From contig JAEPMM010000001.1 in the NCBI GenBank assembly GCA_017643965.1, positions 1 to 46,717 on the forward strand: a stretch of DNA of 46,717 bases, given 5' to 3'. The notes beneath the pieces were generated by a model that saw nothing but the letters and a program-made list of their open reading frames with translations, was not told the DNA's origin and did no database searches. The position numbers were made by a program, and so were the translations under genes. Shown here one piece after another: positions 24,511-32,642 of this stretch (positions within the stretch are counted from its first letter, which is position 1; each line of letters begins with the position of its first letter). This DNA is from Marinobacter sp. Its GTDB lineage: Bacteria; Pseudomonadota; Gammaproteobacteria; Pseudomonadales; Oleiphilaceae.

Positions 24511-24948
24511 TCAGCGCCTTGATTCCTGCCTGGCCAGCATACTGCGGACCTGCATGTTGTTGAGGTGGTACCAGTTTTCGTCAAGCTCCCAGCGAACGCG
24601 CCTGATGCCCGCCGCGCCCAGCACCAGATCGCCGGCGCGCGCCTGTACCCGGGCCAGTTCCCGCTCCGCCATTTGCCAGCCGCGGTCGTCTTCCCTGAGG
24701 TTGCGCATACCGGGAAATATGGTGGTGAGCGCGTAGCGGGTGGAGGTGTCGTGGGAGCGCAGTGAGCTCATGATGGCGGTGGAGCCTTCCACCCGCAGCA
24801 CGCGGTGCTGGTAGGGGTAGTTCGCCACCATCTCGTCGGCCTTGAGCGTCTGGTTCAGGCTGATCACTTCAAACCCTCGCCAACCCAGCCAGCCCACAAA
24901 AAGGGCGGCAACCAGCATAACCGTTAAAAACTGCTTCCTGTCTGACAT
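24511..24948 (-). CDS. Unknown single-span membrane protein upstream of srkA
   Basis: No family recognised. The 145 residues show a short positive N-terminus (MSDRKQ), one membrane helix (about 7-24) and a soluble domain of about 115 residues that is rich in Arg/Glu and has no cysteine. It is first in the minus-strand cluster ending with cmoB. Its ATG lies about 35 bp downstream of a TATACT -10 box. The 10-bp gap to srkA suggests co-expression. Confidence 0.75.
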   Translation of the reverse strand: MSDRKQFLTVMLVAALFVGWLGWRGFEVISLNQTLKADEMVANYPYQHRVLRVEGSTAIMSSLRSHDTSTRYALTTIFPGMRNLREDDRGWQMAERELARVQARAGDLVLGAAGIRRVRWELDENWYHLNNMQVRSMLARQESRR

Positions 24949-24982
24949 CTCACACCTGCTTCCTGCATTAACGTGAGCCTGA

Positions 24983-25012
24983 AGTATACCGTTTCCCCGC
25001 CAGCATCGTCAT
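24983..25012 (-). promoter_or_regulatory. Candidate promoter for the srkA-cmoAB cluster
   Basis: On the minus strand, ATGACG (25007-25012) and TATACT (24983-24988) are separated by 18 bp. It lies 35 bp upstream of the first gene at 24948, in the gap shared with the divergent oxidoreductase gene. Confidence 0.45.
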
Positions 25013-25104
25013 GCGAATGCAGCGCTGCCGCGGGCTTTTTCCTCCGGTCTGCGTTCTGCGATACTCTCATCCTCTCAATCCTGGCCGGATAAAATCGGGT
25101 GGAC

Positions 25105-26277
25105 ATGGAAAAACAGGCAAAGCCGGGCGCGCTGGAAAGTTCTCAGGTAGAGGGCTCTCAGGTAGGGGGCTCTCAGGTAGAACATTTTCATGTCGATGCC
25201 GTGGTCATCGGTGCCGGGGTGGTGGGCCTGGCTATCGCACGGGAACTGGCGCTGCGGGGACGCGAGGTGCTGGTTGTGGAGCAGGGCGGGTCGATCGGTG
25301 AGGGGATCTCCTCCCGCAACAGTGAGGTCATCCACGCCGGCATCTATTACCCGCCGCAGTCGTTGAAAGCGATGCTGTGCGTGCAGGGTCGGCAGAGGTT
25401 GTACGACTACTGCCAGCGAAGACGAATCGATCACCGGAAAACCGGCAAGTGGATTGTCGCGACTTATTCGGACCAGAGGGCCGAATTGCAGCGCCTGCAG
25501 CATCAGGCCCTTGGCAACGGCGTCGAGCTGGCGCTTATGGAAGCAGAGGCGACCAGGGCCGCCCTGCCGGGTCTGCAAGTTGTTGCGGCATTGCATTCCC
25601 CGGAGACCGGCATCGTAGACACTCATGGCCTGATGCTGGCTTTGCAGGCGGATCTGGAAGCCGCCGGTGGTCAGCTGGTGACCCGGGCGCCGGTGGAGGC
25701 TGCCTGTTCGCAAGCGGGCGAGCATCACCTGACCATCGGCGGCGCCGCGCCCTGTCGGGTGACGGCACGGACGGTGGTGAATGCGGCCGGGCTGGGCGCA
25801 ATTCCGCTGGCCGGGCAGTGGCAGGGGCTGCCATCCTCAGCGATCCCGCGGCAGTGGTTGGCGCGCGGCGTGTACTTTGCTTATAGCGGGCGCCACCCTT
25901 TCGACAGCCTGGTTTACCCGTTACCGGAGCGCGGTGGCCTCGGTGTTCACCTGACGCTGGATCTTGCCGGGCAGGCCCGTTTCGGCCCTGACGTCGAGTG
26001 GATAACCCGGGAGGATTACACCGTGGATCCGCAGCGGGCAAACGCGTTCAGTGCGGCCATCCGGGAGTGGTGGCCCGCACTGGACGCTAGCCGACTTCAG
26101 CCGGCGTATGCCGGTATCCGGCCGAAGCTGGCGGGGCCAGACAGCGGCTTCGTGGATTTCAGGATCGACGGGCCGGATGTCCATGGCATGCCGGGACTGG
26201 TGAATCTGTTTGGCATTGAGTCGCCGGGGCTCACCGCGAGCCTTGCCATTGCCGGGTATGTTGCTGACCGGCTTTAA
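25105..26277 (+). CDS. FAD-dependent oxidoreductase, L-2-hydroxyglutarate dehydrogenase-like
   Basis: Member of the DAO superfamily. The dinucleotide-binding motif VVIGAGVVGLAIARE and NSEVIHAGIYYP match the L-2-hydroxyglutarate dehydrogenase (LhgO) group. The C-terminal GIRPKLAGP and GIESPGLTASLAIA also fit. The exact substrate is not shown by the sequence, and glycerol-3-phosphate-like or other 2-hydroxyacid substrates are possible. The start is uncertain: ATG at 25105 or GTG at 25099. About 30 extra residues precede the Rossmann motif and contain a three-copy SQVxG repeat encoded by 15-bp tandem repeats. The stop overlaps that of comF by 4 bp. Confidence 0.88.
   Translation: MEKQAKPGALESSQVEGSQVGGSQVEHFHVDAVVIGAGVVGLAIARELALRGREVLVVEQGGSIGEGISSRNSEVIHAGIYYPPQSLKAMLCVQGRQRLYDYCQRRRIDHRKTGKWIVATYSDQRAELQRLQHQALGNGVELALMEAEATRAALPGLQVVAALHSPETGIVDTHGLMLALQADLEAAGGQLVTRAPVEAACSQAGEHHLTIGGAAPCRVTARTVVNAAGLGAIPLAGQWQGLPSSAIPRQWLARGVYFAYSGRHPFDSLVYPLPERGGLGVHLTLDLAGQARFGPDVEWITREDYTVDPQRANAFSAAIREWWPALDASRLQPAYAGIRPKLAGPDSGFVDFRIDGPDVHGMPGLVNLFGIESPGLTASLAIAGYVADRL
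25141..25185 (+). repeat. Three 15-bp tandem repeats in the oxidoreductase N-terminus
   Basis: Units TCTCAGGTAGAGGGC, TCTCAGGTAGGGGGC and a diverged TCTCAGGTAGAACAT lie in frame and encode SQVEG, SQVGG and SQVEH. Gain or loss of a unit would lengthen or shorten the N-terminus without a frameshift. Confidence 0.8.
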
Positions 26278-27008
26278 CCCGGGGTTCTGGCCAGAGCCCA
26301 CACCTGAACATCCTCAGCACCGGCATCCCGCAACGCATCGGTCAGGCTGCGTACTGTAGCGCCGGTGGTAATGACGTCATCCACAATGGCGATACGGCGA
26401 GGCAGCGTGCGGGTGACGGTGAATACCCCCTGAAGATTGGCCAGCCGTTGCTCCCGGCCGAGTTCCCGTTGGGGCCGGGCGTGCCGGCTGCGCCTGACAC
26501 TGCGGGCGCACCAGGGGATGGCGAGACGGCGCGATAGTACCTCGGCAATGTCGTCAGCCTGGTTGAAGCCCCGTTTCCGTCGACGACGACGGTGCATGGG
26601 CGCGGGAATGATCAGCTCCGGAAGGGGCTCGGGGCAGGTTCGCAGATGGTTTTCCAGATAGTCCGCCAGTCCCGCCACCAACGGCCGTGCGAATTTACGC
26701 TGGCCGCGATACTTGTAGCGACCGATCATGGAATCGACCGGATACTGATAGCGCCAGGGGGCCAGTGTACGGGTGAACGTTGGCGGTGTGCGGATGCATT
26801 CGCCACAGGTGAGGGTGGCTGAGGGGATGGCCAGAGGCAGGGCACAGCGTTGGCAGTGCCAGCGGTTCACCGGCAGGTCAGCGCGGCAACCGTCGCATAA
26901 GCCATTGATGGCGCGGTGATCCAGGCAGGCCACGCAATGTCCCGCCTGCTGTTCGCTGTTAACCTTTCGTCCAATCAAGGTTGACAGCAGTTCCAGTCCC
27001 TTTATCAT
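26274..27008 (-). CDS. comF: ComF family phosphoribosyltransferase-like protein
   Basis: ComF proteins are required for DNA uptake in naturally competent bacteria. The 244 residues have two zinc-knuckle cysteine pairs near the N-terminus (CVAC, CDGC) and a further CQRC/CGEC group, a conserved KYRGQRKFARPL segment, and the phosphoribosyltransferase motif IVDDVITTGATV near residue 217. The first codons overlap the likely bioB promoter on the opposite strand. As in Pseudomonas it sits near the biotin genes. Confidence 0.92.
   Translation of the reverse strand: MIKGLELLSTLIGRKVNSEQQAGHCVACLDHRAINGLCDGCRADLPVNRWHCQRCALPLAIPSATLTCGECIRTPPTFTRTLAPWRYQYPVDSMIGRYKYRGQRKFARPLVAGLADYLENHLRTCPEPLPELIIPAPMHRRRRRKRGFNQADDIAEVLSRRLAIPWCARSVRRSRHARPQRELGREQRLANLQGVFTVTRTLPRRIAIVDDVITTGATVRSLTDALRDAGAEDVQVWALARTPG
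26981..27008 (+). promoter_or_regulatory. Probable sigma-70 promoter of the biotin operon
   Basis: A consensus TTGACA (26981-26986) and TATCAT (27003-27008) are spaced by 16 bp, giving a start near 27015. Both boxes lie within the first codons of divergent comF; the -10 even covers the comF ATG. Confidence 0.7.
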
Positions 27009-27010
27009 TC

Positions 27011-27046
27011 GTTTATCCGTAAACCAGTAGACCTCGAAAGGTTAAC
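27011..27046. promoter_or_regulatory. Candidate BirA (biotin repressor) operator
   Basis: GTAAACC (27019-27025) and GGTTAAC (27040-27046) form an inverted pair with one mismatch and a 14-bp spacer. This resembles the GTAAACC-N(14-16)-GGTTTAC sites bound by BirA. A third half-site gives GTTTA-N4-TAAAC at 27011-27024. It lies across the predicted start of bioB transcription, 12 bp before the bioB ATG. Confidence 0.55.
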
Positions 27047-27057
27047 AGGGCCCGATT

Positions 27058-28116
27058 ATGACCGCTACCACACTCCGCCACGACTGGACGCTGCAGGAAG
27101 CCCGCGAGCTGTTCCAATTGCCGTTCAACGATTTGCTGTTCCGCGCCCAGAGCGTGCACCGGGAGTTTTTCGATCCCAACGAAGTGCAGGTGAGCACCCT
27201 GTTGTCCATCAAGACCGGTGCCTGCCCTGAGGATTGTAAGTACTGCCCCCAGAGTGGTCACTACAACACCGGCCTGGAAAAAGAAAAGCTGCTGGAAATT
27301 GAGAAGGTGGTCGCAGAAGCCAAAGCGGCCCGCGAGAAAGGCGCGTCGCGGTTTTGCATGGGCGCAGCCTGGCGCAGCCCGACCAAGAAAGACATGCCCT
27401 ACGTGCTCGACATGGTTCGTCAGGTCAAATCCCTGGGGCTGGAAACCTGCATGACGCTGGGTATGCTCGAGGAAGATCAGGCGACAGAGCTGGCGCAAGC
27501 CGGTCTGGATTACTACAACCACAATCTGGACACCTCCGAGAAGTACTACAGCCACATCATAACCACCCGTACCTACCAGGACCGCCTGGACACCCTCGAC
27601 AACGTGCGCAAGGCCGGCATGAAAGTGTGCTGCGGCGGCATCATGGGCATGGGCGAAGACGAGGATGACCGGGTTGGCCTGCTGATGCAGCTGGCGAATC
27701 TGCCTCATCACCCGGAAAGCGTGCCGGTGAACATGCTGGTCAAGGTCAAGGGCACGCCCATGGAAAACGTGGAGGATCTGGACCCGTTCGATTTCGTGCG
27801 CATCATCGCGGTGGCCCGCATCATGATGCCGGCCTCCCATGTGCGGTTGTCCGCCGGCCGCGAGAACATGAATGAACAGATGCAGGCCCTGTGTTTCATG
27901 GCCGGCGCCAACTCCATTTTCTACGGGGAAAAGCTGCTGACCACGTCGAACCCGGAGGCGGATGCGGACATGGCGCTGTTCCGCCGCCTGGGCATTCGTC
28001 CCGAGCAGCGTGAGCAGTGTGCCACCGAGGAGCAGGAGGAAGAGACCATTGCCGAGGCGGTGGAATACGAGGCGACGCGCCACATGTTCTACGACGCCAC
28101 GCGGGAATCCGCGTAA
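27058..28116 (+). CDS. bioB: Biotin synthase
   Basis: Radical-SAM enzyme that inserts sulfur into dethiobiotin. The 352 residues have the [4Fe-4S] cysteines C56, C60 and C63 (CPEDCKYC) and the [2Fe-2S] ligands at C100, C131 and about C191. The arginine of RLSAGRENM completes that site. The ATG follows AGGG by 8 bp. It leads the cluster bioB-F-H-C-D, in the Pseudomonas order; bioA is not in this window. A promoter and BirA-like operator lie directly upstream. Confidence 0.97.
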   Translation: MTATTLRHDWTLQEARELFQLPFNDLLFRAQSVHREFFDPNEVQVSTLLSIKTGACPEDCKYCPQSGHYNTGLEKEKLLEIEKVVAEAKAAREKGASRFCMGAAWRSPTKKDMPYVLDMVRQVKSLGLETCMTLGMLEEDQATELAQAGLDYYNHNLDTSEKYYSHIITTRTYQDRLDTLDNVRKAGMKVCCGGIMGMGEDEDDRVGLLMQLANLPHHPESVPVNMLVKVKGTPMENVEDLDPFDFVRIIAVARIMMPASHVRLSAGRENMNEQMQALCFMAGANSIFYGEKLLTTSNPEADADMALFRRLGIRPEQREQCATEEQEEETIAEAVEYEATRHMFYDATRESA

Positions 28117-28154
28117 ACCGGCCATGGCCAGGCTCATTGCCCAGGAACTGACCC

Positions 28155-29345
28155 GTGCGTGATTTTGCGGCAGAACTCGAACAGCGTAAACAGGCGGGTC
28201 TGTACCGGACCCGTCGGCTGATTTCAGGCCCCCAGCAACCGGATCTGACTGCGGGAGGCCGGCCCCTGCTGTCGTTCTGCAGTAACGATTATCTGGGGCT
28301 GGCGAATCACCCCTCCAACATCGAAGCGCTCCGCAACGCCCTGCCGGAAACCGGGTTGGGCGGCGCCGCGTCCCATCTGATCTGCGGCCATCACGATGCC
28401 CATCATCGGCTGGAGGAACGCCTGGCGGCGTATACCCGGCGCAGCTCGGCGTTGTTTTTTTCCACCGGCTACATGGCCAACATGGGGGTTATCTCGGCGA
28501 TGGCCGGGCGTGGCGACACCATCTTTTCGGACCGCCTCAACCATGCCTCCATCATTGACGGGTGCATTCTCAGTCGCGCCAGGGTGCGGCGCTATCCCCA
28601 CGGTGATGTGGCGGCGCTTGAAGGCATGCTGGCGCAGACGTCCGGCCACAAACTCGTCGTTACTGACGGGGTGTTCAGCATGGACGGCGATGTCGCCCCA
28701 CTGAAGGCGCTGGCCGCCGTGTGTCGCGCCCACGATGCATTACTGGTGGTTGATGACGCCCATGGCCTGGGTGTTCTCGGGCCCGAGGGGCGGGGCAGTG
28801 TTGCAGCTCAGGGGTTGTCAGAAGAGGATGTGCCGGTTCTGATTGGCACCCTGGGCAAGGCGGTGGGTACCAGCGGCGCCTTTGTGGCCGGCCCCCGGGT
28901 GCTGACCGATTATCTGGTCCAGAAAGCCCGTACCTACATCTACACCACGGCGATGCCGCCGGCGCTGGCGGCGGCCACCTGTGCTAGCCTCGATCTGATT
29001 GAGCAGGCGGATGACCGGCGAGCGCATCTGGACTTGCTGGTCAGCCGGTTCCGCAGCGGTGCCACGGCACTGGGTTATCAGTTGATGCCCTCGACTACCC
29101 CGATCCAGCCCATCATGGTTGGCGACAACTGGGCGGCGCTGGCGCTCAGCGAGGCGCTTGAGGCCAGGGGCTTGTTGGTGACCGCCATACGGCCACCCAC
29201 CGTACCGGCGGGAGAAGCCCGGCTGAGGGTCACATTCAGCGCCGCACACACATTGGACGACGTTGACCGGCTTCTGCACGGGTTGGCGGAGTGTTATCCG
29301 GAAAAGGTGGCCGGTTCCGGCTCGACGGCAGAACAAACCGCATGA
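28155..29345 (+). CDS. bioF: 8-amino-7-oxononanoate synthase
   Basis: PLP enzyme that condenses pimeloyl-ACP (or CoA) with alanine. The 396-residue protein contains SNDYLGLANH, DDAHGLGVLG and the PLP lysine K235 in GTLGKAVG. The start is GTG at 28155, with AGGA about 8 bp upstream; no ATG gives a better N-terminus. The final codons overlap the bioH start in an ATGA arrangement. Confidence 0.96.
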   Translation: MRDFAAELEQRKQAGLYRTRRLISGPQQPDLTAGGRPLLSFCSNDYLGLANHPSNIEALRNALPETGLGGAASHLICGHHDAHHRLEERLAAYTRRSSALFFSTGYMANMGVISAMAGRGDTIFSDRLNHASIIDGCILSRARVRRYPHGDVAALEGMLAQTSGHKLVVTDGVFSMDGDVAPLKALAAVCRAHDALLVVDDAHGLGVLGPEGRGSVAAQGLSEEDVPVLIGTLGKAVGTSGAFVAGPRVLTDYLVQKARTYIYTTAMPPALAAATCASLDLIEQADDRRAHLDLLVSRFRSGATALGYQLMPSTTPIQPIMVGDNWAALALSEALEARGLLVTAIRPPTVPAGEARLRVTFSAAHTLDDVDRLLHGLAECYPEKVAGSGSTAEQTA

Positions 29346-30100
29346 GCGGAGGCTCTGCCGGCACGCTGGTGGTTGTGGGCGGTTGGGGTGTGCGCTGCGA
29401 GATGCTCTCACAGGTGTATCACGGCTGGCCCGGCGAGACGGTGCTGATCAGCCTGGACGACGCGCTGATGACGGCCTGCGATTCCGTAACGGATGTCGCC
29501 GACGCCCTGTTGGCCCGGTATCCGGAGCCGTCGGTCTGGCTGGGGTGGTCGCTTGGCGCCCAGATCGCCATGGCTGCAGCGGCCCGCCAGACCGGTGCAG
29601 TGACTGCTGTGATCACGGTCGGTGGATTTCCCCGTTTCACGGCCGCAGAGGGCTGGAATTCCGGAATGCCGGCCCGTGACTTCAACCACTTCGCCAAGGG
29701 CATTGCCCGGGACCCGGCGCGGCACTGGTCGCGTTTTTTAGGGCTGATGGTCAGCGGTGACGATGGCGAACGGCACCTCAGGAAACAGCTGAGGCCCTGG
29801 TTCGAAGCAGGTGCGCCGCTCTCTGGCGCGTATCTCGACAAAGGCCTGGCGTGGCTTCGCGCGGAAGACCAGCGGGCACTGTGGATGGAATCGACGACGC
29901 CCGCGCTGCATCTGCTGGGCGAGCGGGATGCCGTGGTCAGGCCTTGGGCGGGCTGGTCGGGCATCCCCGGGTGTCATCAGGCCGAGGTGATCTGCGGCAT
30001 GGCGCACTGGCCGGCAGGGCAGGCGGCCGAGCGTTGCCAGCAGATGATGGCAGCATTTCTTGAAAAATCAGGCGGGAAGGTTCAATGGGTATGCCAATGA
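29342..30100 (+). CDS. bioH: Pimeloyl-ACP methyl ester carboxylesterase-like BioH
   Basis: Alpha/beta hydrolase expected to remove the methyl group that BioC adds, releasing pimeloyl-ACP for BioF. The 252-residue frame shows the triad S70 (GWSLGAQ), D196 (GERDAVV) and H222 (CGMAHW). The start ATG overlaps the bioF stop (ATGA), so I prefer it over the upstream in-frame start at 29291. It overlaps bioC by 16 bp at its end. Sequence alone does not separate it from other BioH substitutes, but position makes the role likely. Confidence 0.9.
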   Translation: MSGGSAGTLVVVGGWGVRCEMLSQVYHGWPGETVLISLDDALMTACDSVTDVADALLARYPEPSVWLGWSLGAQIAMAAAARQTGAVTAVITVGGFPRFTAAEGWNSGMPARDFNHFAKGIARDPARHWSRFLGLMVSGDDGERHLRKQLRPWFEAGAPLSGAYLDKGLAWLRAEDQRALWMESTTPALHLLGERDAVVRPWAGWSGIPGCHQAEVICGMAHWPAGQAAERCQQMMAAFLEKSGGKVQWVCQ

Positions 30101-30900
30101 AACCCGGTTCGCTGGTTGCACCGGTCGAAAAGGGCAAGATTGCGACGGATTTTGGCGCGGCAACAGCCACGTACGAGACGGCTTCGCGTCTGCAGCGGCT
30201 GATGGGGACGTTCATGATCGGGCGCCTGCCGCCGTTCGAGCCGGACCGCGCGCCCCTGCGCATCCTTGATCTGGGGTGCGGCACCGGTTGTTTTACCCGC
30301 CAACTGGCCCGGCGTTACCCCGACGCTGAGGTGACTGCGGCGGATCTGTCCGGTGGCATGATTGACCATGCGCGCAGCATCAGTCCGGAAGGTATCCGCT
30401 GGGTGGTCTCTGACGCCGAGCAACTGCCGTTTGCAGACGACAGCTTTGATGTGGTGTTCAGTAATCTCATGGTGCAGTGGTGTGCGCACCCTGATCGGGT
30501 GTTTGCAGAATGCCGCAGAGTGCTGGACAGGGGGGGCGTGCTGCAATGCTCTACGCTGCTCGACGGCAGTCTGCGGGAACTGGCGCAGGCGTGGGCGCAG
30601 GCGGATCCCGGCCGTCGTCATGTCAATACGTTCGATACCGCGGCGGCTGTGGCAAAGCAGGTTTATCATCAACTGCCGGGTGCCGGGTTGGAGACACAAA
30701 CGATAGAGCTCGATTACGCTTCGCCGCTCGCACTGGGGCGTGAGCTCAAACACCTGGGTGCGGTCTACAAAGGCCCGGATCGGCGCAGCACGCTGACCGC
30801 TCCGGGCCGCGTCCGGGCAATGTGCGAGCATTATCCGAAACGATCCTGCGGGTCCATCTCCGCATCCTACGAAGCATGCTGGATTTCATACGGTAAGTGA
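30085..30900 (+). CDS. bioC: Malonyl-ACP O-methyltransferase BioC
   Basis: SAM-dependent methyltransferase that disguises malonyl-ACP so fatty acid synthase can extend it to the pimeloyl chain. The 271 residues have the SAM motif ILDLGCGTGCFTRQLA and the family segments FSNLMVQWC and ELKHLGA. Three in-frame ATGs occur within 12 bp. I chose 30085 because GGGAAGG lies 6 bp upstream. The 16-bp overlap with bioH supports coupled translation. bioD follows after 3 bp. Confidence 0.94.
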   Translation: MGMPMKPGSLVAPVEKGKIATDFGAATATYETASRLQRLMGTFMIGRLPPFEPDRAPLRILDLGCGTGCFTRQLARRYPDAEVTAADLSGGMIDHARSISPEGIRWVVSDAEQLPFADDSFDVVFSNLMVQWCAHPDRVFAECRRVLDRGGVLQCSTLLDGSLRELAQAWAQADPGRRHVNTFDTAAAVAKQVYHQLPGAGLETQTIELDYASPLALGRELKHLGAVYKGPDRRSTLTAPGRVRAMCEHYPKRSCGSISASYEACWISYGK

Positions 30901-30903
30901 GTC

Positions 30904-31596
30904 ATGGCCAAAAAAACCTTTTTTGTCACCGGAACAGACACCGGTGTGGGAAAAACCATCGCCTCGGCGGCCATCCTTGAAGCGGCCAAAGGGCTGGGCA
31001 AGCGCACCCTCGCGATGAAGCCCATTGCCTCCGGATGCGATGAATCGTCTTACGGATTGCGGAACGAGGATGCGCTCATTCTGCAGTCGGCGATGACCGA
31101 GTCACTGCCTTATGATCAGGTCAACCCCATCGCCCTGAAGCCTGCCATTGCGCCCCATGTAGCGGCGGAAATGGCGGGTCGGCAGTTGACGGCACAGCGT
31201 CTGGTGGGTTTTTGCCGGGGAATGCAGGTCCGGCCGGCAGATCTGTTGCTGATTGAGGGAGCAGGAGGCTGGCGGGTACCGCTCAACGACCGGGAAACCT
31301 ATTCGGCGGTACCGGGAGAAATGGGCATACCGGTGATACTGGTAGTGCCCCTCAGGCTCGGATGCATCAATCATGCCCTGCTGAGTGCCGAGGCAATCCG
31401 CAATGATGGCCTTACCCTCGCAGGCTGGGTGGCAAACCGCCCCGATCAGGAGGTGATGAGCTGTGAGCAGGAAACCCTGAACTACCTGCTGATGGGGCTT
31501 GGCGCGCCCTGTCTGGGGGTGATTCCCTGGCAATCCGAACCAGACCCTGCCGAACTCGCGCGGTATCTGAACGTGGATGTTTTGTTTGAAAATTGA
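30904..31596 (+). CDS. bioD: ATP-dependent dethiobiotin synthetase
   Basis: Closes the ureido ring of dethiobiotin from 7,8-diaminononanoate, CO2 and ATP. The 230 residues carry the P-loop GTDTGVGKT at 9-17, the lysine segment MKPIASGCD and EGAGGWRVPL. It begins 3 bp after bioC and completes the cluster. No clear terminator follows, so the next small gene may be read from the same transcript. Confidence 0.96.
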   Translation: MAKKTFFVTGTDTGVGKTIASAAILEAAKGLGKRTLAMKPIASGCDESSYGLRNEDALILQSAMTESLPYDQVNPIALKPAIAPHVAAEMAGRQLTAQRLVGFCRGMQVRPADLLLIEGAGGWRVPLNDRETYSAVPGEMGIPVILVVPLRLGCINHALLSAEAIRNDGLTLAGWVANRPDQEVMSCEQETLNYLLMGLGAPCLGVIPWQSEPDPAELARYLNVDVLFEN

Positions 31597-31647
31597 CCAG
31601 ATTTATGGCTTACTGAAGTCAACATTCGGTCATCTGGTGGTCTGGTC

Positions 31648-31893
31648 ATGATCAACAACACATTGGGAATCGGCATTCAGGGTATCCAGGACGGCATGAT
31701 GGGTATGGAGAATGCCGCCCGGAAGATTGCCCGCGGTGGCGCCGACGGTCCTCAGGGCACGGCGGATGGCAGCAACTCCCTGATCGAGCCGATCGTTGAT
31801 CTGAAGCTTTACGAGCGCAGCGTCGAGGCGTCCGCGCAGGTGGTCAAAACCGCTGACGAAACCCTCGGCACCCTGCTGGACATCAAGGCCTGA
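31648..31893 (+). CDS. Small flagellar-rod/hook-like protein (FlgEFG C-terminal similarity)
   Basis: The 81-residue frame begins INNTLGIGIQGIQDGMMGME and ends with SVEASAQVVKTADETLGTLL, which resembles the D0-forming ends of flagellar rod and hook proteins (FlgG, FlgE). The large middle domain of those proteins is missing. A small gene of this kind sits between bioD and the acyl-CoA dehydrogenase genes in Pseudomonas too, so it appears conserved and not a fragment. The function is unknown to me. A hairpin covers its stop codon. Confidence 0.75.
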   Translation: MINNTLGIGIQGIQDGMMGMENAARKIARGGADGPQGTADGSNSLIEPIVDLKLYERSVEASAQVVKTADETLGTLLDIKA

Positions 31894-31904
31894 ACAGGCC
31901 TGAT
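31882..31904 (+). terminator. Hairpin over the stop codon of the small rod-like gene
   Basis: ATCA plus GGCCTG pairs with CAGGCC plus TGAT around an AA loop. It covers the TGA at 31891-31893. Only GTTTG follows, so it is a weak terminator or a translation-linked structure. Confidence 0.35.
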
Positions 31905-31942
31905 GTTTGCCTGACACCCGCTGATCCCGGCCGCCTGACCCG

Positions 31943-32590
31943 ATGATATCCGGACCCTCTCCCGCGCTGTTTTCAGGATTGACGCCTGCCCTCCCGCCGG
32001 ACGGAAACATTGCGCCCCCTGCACGGACCACGCCGTCTGGCGCCAGCCCCAGCCCGCGTGGCGGTGAGAATGCGGATCAGGTTGAGCGCGTCAGGGAATC
32101 CGCGGCCAGAAATGCGGCGGCCAACGGTCAGAATCTGGACGAGGCGCAGCTCAAGGAGCTGTCGGAACTCAAGGCACGCGATCGTGAGGTCAGAGCCCAC
32201 GAGACCGCGCATCAGGCCGTTGGCGGCCAGTACGCCGGCGCCATTTCCTACGTCTTCCAGCGCGGACCGGATGGCGCTCAGTATGCCGTCGGCGGTGAAG
32301 TCTCCATCGATGTCGCTCCAATTGAAGGCGATCCACAGGCCACCATCGAGAAAATGCGTGTGGTTCGGGCGGCGGCCATGGCCCCGGCGGAACCCTCAGC
32401 TCAGGATCGGTCGGTTGCGGCACAGGCGATGCAGACCATGCTGCAGGCCCAGGTGGAAATGTCGCGGGAGGTGACAGAGGAGCGTGGCGATGAGCGCCCC
32501 GGGCTGTCCCGTCAGGCCAGCGAAACCTATCAGGCTGTCTCTCGCATCAGTGAGCCGGACCTCGGCGGTAACCGATCAGTAACCGCCTGA
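31943..32590 (+). CDS. Putative metalloprotease, CJM1_0395/SprA-related family
   Basis: The 215-residue protein has a disordered Pro/Ser-rich N-terminus (1-45), a charged helical stretch (46-82), then the core REVRAHETAHQAVGGQYAG, where H86-E87 and H90 form an HExxH zinc motif. SYVFQRGPDGAQYAVGGEV follows, as in the family. There is no signal peptide or membrane span. Members are widespread, often near flagellar genes, and no substrate is known to me. The start at 31943 is the first ATG; the ribosome site is poor. It sits 49 bp after the small rod-like gene. Confidence 0.8.
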   Translation: MISGPSPALFSGLTPALPPDGNIAPPARTTPSGASPSPRGGENADQVERVRESAARNAAANGQNLDEAQLKELSELKARDREVRAHETAHQAVGGQYAGAISYVFQRGPDGAQYAVGGEVSIDVAPIEGDPQATIEKMRVVRAAAMAPAEPSAQDRSVAAQAMQTMLQAQVEMSREVTEERGDERPGLSRQASETYQAVSRISEPDLGGNRSVTA

Positions 32591-32603
32591 TTCCCTCTGT
32601 TTT
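32564..32603 (+). terminator. Possible terminator at the end of the metalloprotease gene
   Basis: GGCGGT (32564-32569) and ACCGCC (32582-32587), with an inner AC/GT pairing, form a hairpin just before the stop codon. A pyrimidine-rich tail with TTTTT at 32599-32603 follows. Confidence 0.4.
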
Positions 32604-32642
32604 TCCCTGTTTCCTTTCGATTGCGAGCCGATTCCCCCGGCT

